DNA of 10,163 bases from assembly GCA_021802225.1 (NCBI GenBank), contig JAKAAS010000029.1, positions 1 to 10,163 on the forward strand, read 5' to 3'. A program made the position numbers and the translations under genes. Position 1 is the first letter of the stretch. Each line of letters starts with the position of its first letter. Of this stretch, positions 7,608 to 10,163 are shown piece after piece. The notes under the pieces were generated by a model. The model was not told the DNA's origin and ran no database searches. It saw only the letters and a program-made list of their open reading frames with translations. This DNA comes from Bacillota bacterium. Lineage in GTDB: Bacteria > Bacillota_E > Sulfobacillia > Sulfobacillales > Sulfobacillaceae.

Positions 7608-7636
7608 ATTATACGCTCTTGTCAAAGCGCCGTCGA
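7608..7636 (-). promoter_or_regulatory. Candidate sigma-A promoter of the nuo operon
   Basis: On the minus strand, TATAAT (7608-7613) is a perfect -10 box. Exactly 17 bases upstream is TCGACG (7631-7636), matching the TTGACA -35 consensus at four of six positions. Transcription would start around 7600, giving a leader of roughly 60-70 bases before nuoA. A perfect TTGACA (7620-7625) also occurs, but it sits only 6 bases before the -10 box, too close to act with it, and no good -10 box lies 16-18 bases after it. The placement just upstream of an eight-gene operon supports function; this is a consensus match, not proof. Confidence 0.6.
7614..7629 (-). repeat. Imperfect inverted repeat filling the promoter spacer (possible operator)
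   Basis: The minus strand reads CGCTTTGACAAGAGCG: six pairing positions (five Watson-Crick plus one G-T) around a four-base centre GACA. It occupies almost all of the 17-base spacer between the -35 (7631-7636) and -10 (7608-7613) boxes. A repeat in this position could be an operator, or a small hairpin in transcripts reading through from whiA. The function is unknown and chance is possible. Confidence 0.35.
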
Positions 7637-7737
7637 CTAGGCTCGCCATATCGTCTTATTTCTCTAACAATTCACCATTATGACAAACAGCCAGGAAAAA
7701 CGGTAGCCCTTTTCTCCGATCTGCCGCCGCAGGCCGC

Positions 7738-8592
7738 CTAATACTGTCGGTGCTCTTTTGCATCATGCCCCCGCAGCAGCCGCCGCATGCGGTGATTTAC
7801 GGCAGACTTGGAAATCGGAGGGACCAGGGCCAGTCCCAATTCCTTCAACGACCAGTCTGGATGGGCGATGCGCAATGCGGCCAGGTCACGCAAGGGCTGG
7901 GGCAGCGCCGGGTCCATAACCGTCTCCTGCAGAGCGCGCGCCTGCTCCATGCCGGATTCCACGGTGCGGCGCAGATTGGCCGTCTCCGAATTCACCAGGC
8001 GGTTGACGCGGTTTTTTACCGTTTTCATCACCTGCGAGGTTTCCCATTCCAGGACTGCCTGGTGCGCTCCCATATGCGCCAGCAGGCGGGTCACCTGCGC
8101 GCGGCCCTTCCAGTACACGACCGTGCGTCCGCGGCGCACGGTCATCTTGGGATGGATCCGCAAGGGCCCCAGCACCTGCGCCAACAGGGCCTGCTGCGCA
8201 CTGTCTTTCACTCCCAGTTCGAGGTGAGTCCCGTGTTCCGGATCCCCGAGGTACCCCCGGGCCAGAAAGACCCCCCGCAGATAGGCCGCCCCACACGACA
8301 GAATAAGGTCGCGGCCGTCTCCGACCTGCCGGACCTCGCCGGGCACAATGGCGAAATGCATCCGGCGCCGGGCCCGGTGCACAACAATCTGCGGGGATAA
8401 ATCGAGAATTTTCATCAGGCTGTAAGCGCGCCGGGCCACTAGGGCACTTCCCACCACCAGGCCCCCGGCCCATTCTCCCGGCTGCGAAAACCCCCCGAGG
8501 CCCCACAGTTCGGCCCAGATGCAGTCCGGAAGAAGCCCCTGAGTCTCGCGGGCTATCTCCGCCTTAACTTGTCGCGCATAAGACCATCCCAT
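7738..8592 (-). CDS. whiA: DNA-binding protein WhiA
   Basis: WhiA family regulator of Gram-positive bacteria: required for sporulation in Streptomyces and linked to cell division and chromosome segregation in Bacillus. It is 284 residues, shorter than the B. subtilis protein (about 316). The N-terminal part opens with the usual pattern (MGWSYARQVKAEI), supporting the ATG at 8592. A LAGLIDADG homing-endonuclease-like domain follows (about 104-185; YLRGVFLARGYLGDPE at 104-119, LAHMGAHQAVLEWE near 171-184). Then come the family motif NRLVNSETANL at 197-207 and a C-terminal helix-turn-helix near 248-272 (SLKELGLAL, ISKSAVNHRMRRL). The FLAGG motif of homologues reads FLARG here. The domain is not catalytic in this family. 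The start overlaps the yvcK 3' end by 40 bases; the ribosome site is poor (GGGAG 14 bases upstream), so coupling to yvcK translation is likely. It is the last gene of the rapZ-yvcK-whiA operon; no crh follows. Confidence 0.94.
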   Translation of the reverse strand: MGWSYARQVKAEIARETQGLLPDCIWAELWGLGGFSQPGEWAGGLVVGSALVARRAYSLMKILDLSPQIVVHRARRRMHFAIVPGEVRQVGDGRDLILSCGAAYLRGVFLARGYLGDPEHGTHLELGVKDSAQQALLAQVLGPLRIHPKMTVRRGRTVVYWKGRAQVTRLLAHMGAHQAVLEWETSQVMKTVKNRVNRLVNSETANLRRTVESGMEQARALQETVMDPALPQPLRDLAALRIAHPDWSLKELGLALVPPISKSAVNHRMRRLLRGHDAKEHRQY

Positions 8593-9887
8593 CGTGGCTG
8601 GTGTCGCTCCCGTAGACGATTTTCCAACCAGGCTGCATCAATCATACGCCCTTCCGCCCATTTTGGCCGAAATTTCAGCAAAATCCGCAGCAGGGCGACA
8701 GCAAGCTTGTCAGGGTCATGGCGCACCACCTGGCCGGCTAACAGTAGATTATCATAGATCACCACTGGCTCGCCGCCTGTTCCGCCCCCGTTAAAAATCA
8801 CGCCGACCTGGTCGGCTCCTTCCTGGCGGTAGCGTGCCAGCAAGTGTTCAGGCACCCGCTGGTTGTTCACCAGCACGACATCAATCAGTCCCGGTCCCAC
8901 ATGGCTCTCAATGGTATCCAAATGATCCCTGACGGAAAAATTCACCGTTTCGCCGGGCTGGGTCATGATATTGGCCACATAGACCCTCACCGCCGGTGTC
9001 TGCCGGATCGCATCGGCAATAGCCGGAATCAGCAGGTTGGGCAATATGGAAGTGTAGAGGCTGCCAGGGCCCAGCACCACCATGTTGGCCGACATGATGG
9101 ATTCAATGGCCTCGCGCAGTGGGGTGGCGTCCCCCGGCTCCATCCAGACCCGGGAGATGGGACGCGCACTGTGCCCGATGGCGCTTTCCCCCGTTACATG
9201 CGTCCCGTCGACCAGTTCCGCCTCCAAGGTCACATGTTCCAAAGTGGCCGGCAGGACCGTGCCGCGCACCGCCAGAACCCGGCTGGATTCCCTGAGGGCC
9301 GTGACAAAGTCCCCCGACACCTGCTCCATCGCCGCTAAAAACAGATTGCCAAAGCTGTGGCCTTTCAGTTCTCCGGAGGTGAACCGGTGCTGAAACAGCT
9401 GCTCCATAAGCGGTTCGGTATCCGCCAGCGCCACCATGCAGTTGCGGATGTCCCCGGGCGGCAGCATTCCCATGTCCCCACGCAGGCGCCCAGAGCTGCC
9501 GCCGTCATCGGCCACCGTCACCACCGCGGTCAAATTAGAGCTGTAATGCTTCAGTCCCCGGAGGACAGACGGCATGCCGGTGCCGCCGCCCAGCGCGGCC
9601 ACATGCGGGCCGCGCGCCAATTGCCGCTTGGAGTAGAGGAGGCCAGCCCACTTGTCGGACCCAAGCATTTCATTGAGAGACCGCCACAGCCCATAGACTC
9701 CCAGTACAATGCTTCCTACCCCAAGCACCAGCAGCACCGCCTCGGAGGCCGGGCGGTGCCAGTGCGGGATCAGGGCTGGCAAGGCCCACAAAGACAGCCC
9801 GAGAGCCATGCCCAGCGCCATGAATCCCAGCGCCATCAGGGCCATGAAACGTTTGAGCTTTAATCCGGGAATCAATAGACGCCACAT
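8553..9887 (-). CDS. yvcK: YvcK family gluconeogenesis factor with N-terminal membrane extension
   Basis: CofD-like Rossmann-fold protein that binds UDP-sugars; in Bacillus and relatives it is needed for growth on gluconeogenic carbon sources and for normal cell-wall synthesis and shape. From the ATG at 9887 it has 444 residues, against about 320 for soluble YvcK. The excess is an N-terminal extension with two predicted transmembrane helices (about 14-40 and 49-69), so this form is probably membrane-anchored. The catalytic-fold motifs follow: AALGGGTGMPSVLRGLK at 97-113, VTVADDGGSSGRLRGDMG at 123-140, LPPGDIRNC at 142-150, GHSFGNL at 176-182 and VLGPGSLYTS at 271-280. I chose the ATG at 9887 because GGGAGG lies 6 bases upstream and translation restarts one base after the rapZ stop (TGATATG). 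The longer in-frame start at 10010 would run through rapZ with an unrelated, Cys/Thr/Trp-rich sequence. Confidence 0.95.
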   Translation of the reverse strand: MWRLLIPGLKLKRFMALMALGFMALGMALGLSLWALPALIPHWHRPASEAVLLVLGVGSIVLGVYGLWRSLNEMLGSDKWAGLLYSKRQLARGPHVAALGGGTGMPSVLRGLKHYSSNLTAVVTVADDGGSSGRLRGDMGMLPPGDIRNCMVALADTEPLMEQLFQHRFTSGELKGHSFGNLFLAAMEQVSGDFVTALRESSRVLAVRGTVLPATLEHVTLEAELVDGTHVTGESAIGHSARPISRVWMEPGDATPLREAIESIMSANMVVLGPGSLYTSILPNLLIPAIADAIRQTPAVRVYVANIMTQPGETVNFSVRDHLDTIESHVGPGLIDVVLVNNQRVPEHLLARYRQEGADQVGVIFNGGGTGGEPVVIYDNLLLAGQVVRHDPDKLAVALLRILLKFRPKWAEGRMIDAAWLENRLRERHQPRWDGLMRDKLRRR

Positions 9888-9888
9888 A

Positions 9889-10163
9889 TCAATCCTCCCG
9901 CAATTCGAGGTCGCGGTGCTCCACCAAGGCCTGGTTGCCGTTGTGGACCAGCAGGTCGCGCAGGCGGTTCGCAAACACGACCGACCGGTGCTGACCCCCG
10001 GTGCAGCCAATACCGACCGTAATCTGCGGTTTGCCTTCCTGCTGGAACTGGGGGATGAGAAATGTCAAAAAACTCTCGAGATGCGCCAGCGTTTCCTTCG
10101 CCTGCGGGAATCGCATCACATATTGGTCCACAGCTGGGTCATTGCCCGTTTTGCTGCGCAGCT
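9889..10163 (-). CDS. rapZ: RapZ/YvcJ family nucleotide-binding protein, C-terminal part (5' end beyond window)
   Basis: C-terminal 90 residues of a RapZ (YvcJ) family protein; the N-terminal P-loop GTP/ATP-binding domain lies beyond the right edge. In E. coli RapZ is an RNA adaptor controlling GlmS via RNase E; in Bacillus YvcJ is a nucleotide-hydrolysing protein affecting competence. The visible part enters in frame with LRSKTGNDPAVDQYV, the conserved region that opens the C-terminal domain (LR..TG.D..V), and contains the hallmark GIGCTGGQHRSVVFANRL. It ends LRED with a TGA at 9889-9891. An internal GTG at 10131 would start a protein in the middle of the conserved domain and is not a real start. 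It is one base from yvcK, the conserved Gram-positive order rapZ-yvcK-whiA. Confidence 0.95.
   Translation of the reverse strand, partial: LRSKTGNDPAVDQYVMRFPQAKETLAHLESFLTFLIPQFQQEGKPQITVGIGCTGGQHRSVVFANRLRDLLVHNGNQALVEHRDLELRED
9894..9899 (-). promoter_or_regulatory. Ribosome binding site deciding the yvcK start
   Basis: GGGAGG on the minus strand lies 6 bases before the ATG at 9887 and within the last codons of rapZ. It fixes the yvcK start at 9887 rather than at the in-frame ATG 41 codons upstream, and it implies coupled translation with rapZ. Confidence 0.75.

Larger units (their letters stand above)
7538..7737 (-). other. Intergenic region between whiA and nuoA
   Basis: This 200-base gap is the only substantial non-coding stretch. 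It is AT-richer than its surroundings, notably at 7600-7680. It holds a candidate promoter with a spacer inverted repeat and a leader palindrome, listed separately. I looked for a Rho-independent terminator after the whiA stop (7738): the best is a weak, AT-rich stem on the minus strand (GGAGAAA paired with TTTTTCC around 7690-7720) with no proper T tail, which I do not call. I see no small gene with a ribosome site; a possible reading frame crossing into nuoA in another frame does not resemble any protein. Confidence 0.7.

Noticed and set aside
7620..7625. Perfect TTGACA as the -35 box for TATAAT at 7608-7613
   Set aside because: The spacing is only 6 bases; the weaker TCGACG at the correct 17-base spacing is preferred.
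7320..7649. Open frame on the minus strand overlapping nuoA and its leader
   Set aside because: It overlaps nuoA in another frame, its sequence matches no family I know, and NuoA is unmistakable in the same place.
9888..10010. Upstream extension of yvcK to an in-frame ATG at 10010
   Set aside because: The extra 41 residues run out of frame through the conserved rapZ C-terminus and look nonsensical; the ATG at 9887 has a good ribosome site.
1..10163. Mobile elements, CRISPR arrays, tRNA or rRNA genes, defence systems
   Set aside because: I saw no transposase, terminal repeats, regularly spaced repeats or RNA gene signatures; nearly all bases are in recognised core genes.

Overview
The window is a compact, single-direction stretch of a bacterial chromosome. 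Every gene I can support lies on the minus strand, so transcription runs from the right edge to the left edge. It holds ten genes plus one 200-base intergenic region. By eye the sequence is moderately GC-rich. The gene set rapZ-yvcK-whiA is the hallmark neighbourhood of Gram-positive bacteria. The WhiA and YvcK sequences look more like Bacillota (Firmicutes) than Actinobacteria, because YvcK carries an N-terminal membrane extension. An acidophilic or thermophilic deep-branching Bacillota (Sulfobacillus-, Alicyclobacillus- or Kyrpidia-like) would fit, but the genus is inference only.

Right part (7738-10163): the 3' end of rapZ (nucleotide-binding RapZ/YvcJ family), yvcK (gluconeogenesis factor, CofD-like fold, here with two predicted transmembrane helices) and whiA (DNA-binding regulator). 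The genes are separated by one base or overlap, so they form one operon. No crh (HPr-like) gene follows whiA, unlike Bacillus subtilis.

Middle (7538-7737): the only real intergenic space. It contains a good candidate promoter (TATAAT with a TCGACG -35 box, 17-bp spacer) for the next operon. An imperfect inverted repeat fills the promoter spacer almost exactly, and a second palindrome lies in the expected leader. I see no convincing terminator after whiA.

Left part (1-7537): nuoA-B-C-D-E-F-G-H, the first eight genes of a proton-pumping NADH:quinone oxidoreductase (complex I) operon, in canonical order. nuoH runs off the left edge; nuoI and the remaining membrane subunits would be expected beyond it. 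The NADH-input module (NuoE, NuoF, NuoG) is complete and keeps all iron-sulfur ligands I checked, including the four cysteines of the extra N7 cluster in NuoG. Together the subunits would take electrons from NADH via FMN (NuoF) through the Fe-S chain (NuoG, NuoI, NuoB) to quinone at the NuoB/NuoD/NuoH interface. Most junctions are ATGA/GTGA-type overlaps, pointing to translational coupling.

The window is mostly ordinary core metabolism; I found no mobile element, CRISPR array, RNA gene or novel defence-like system. The most notable anomaly is in NuoA: the normally near-invariant glutamate of the second helix (FDVE motif) is alanine (FDVA). Secondary points are the promoter with a spacer-embedded repeat, the membrane-anchored YvcK and a diverged LAGLIDADG-like segment in WhiA.
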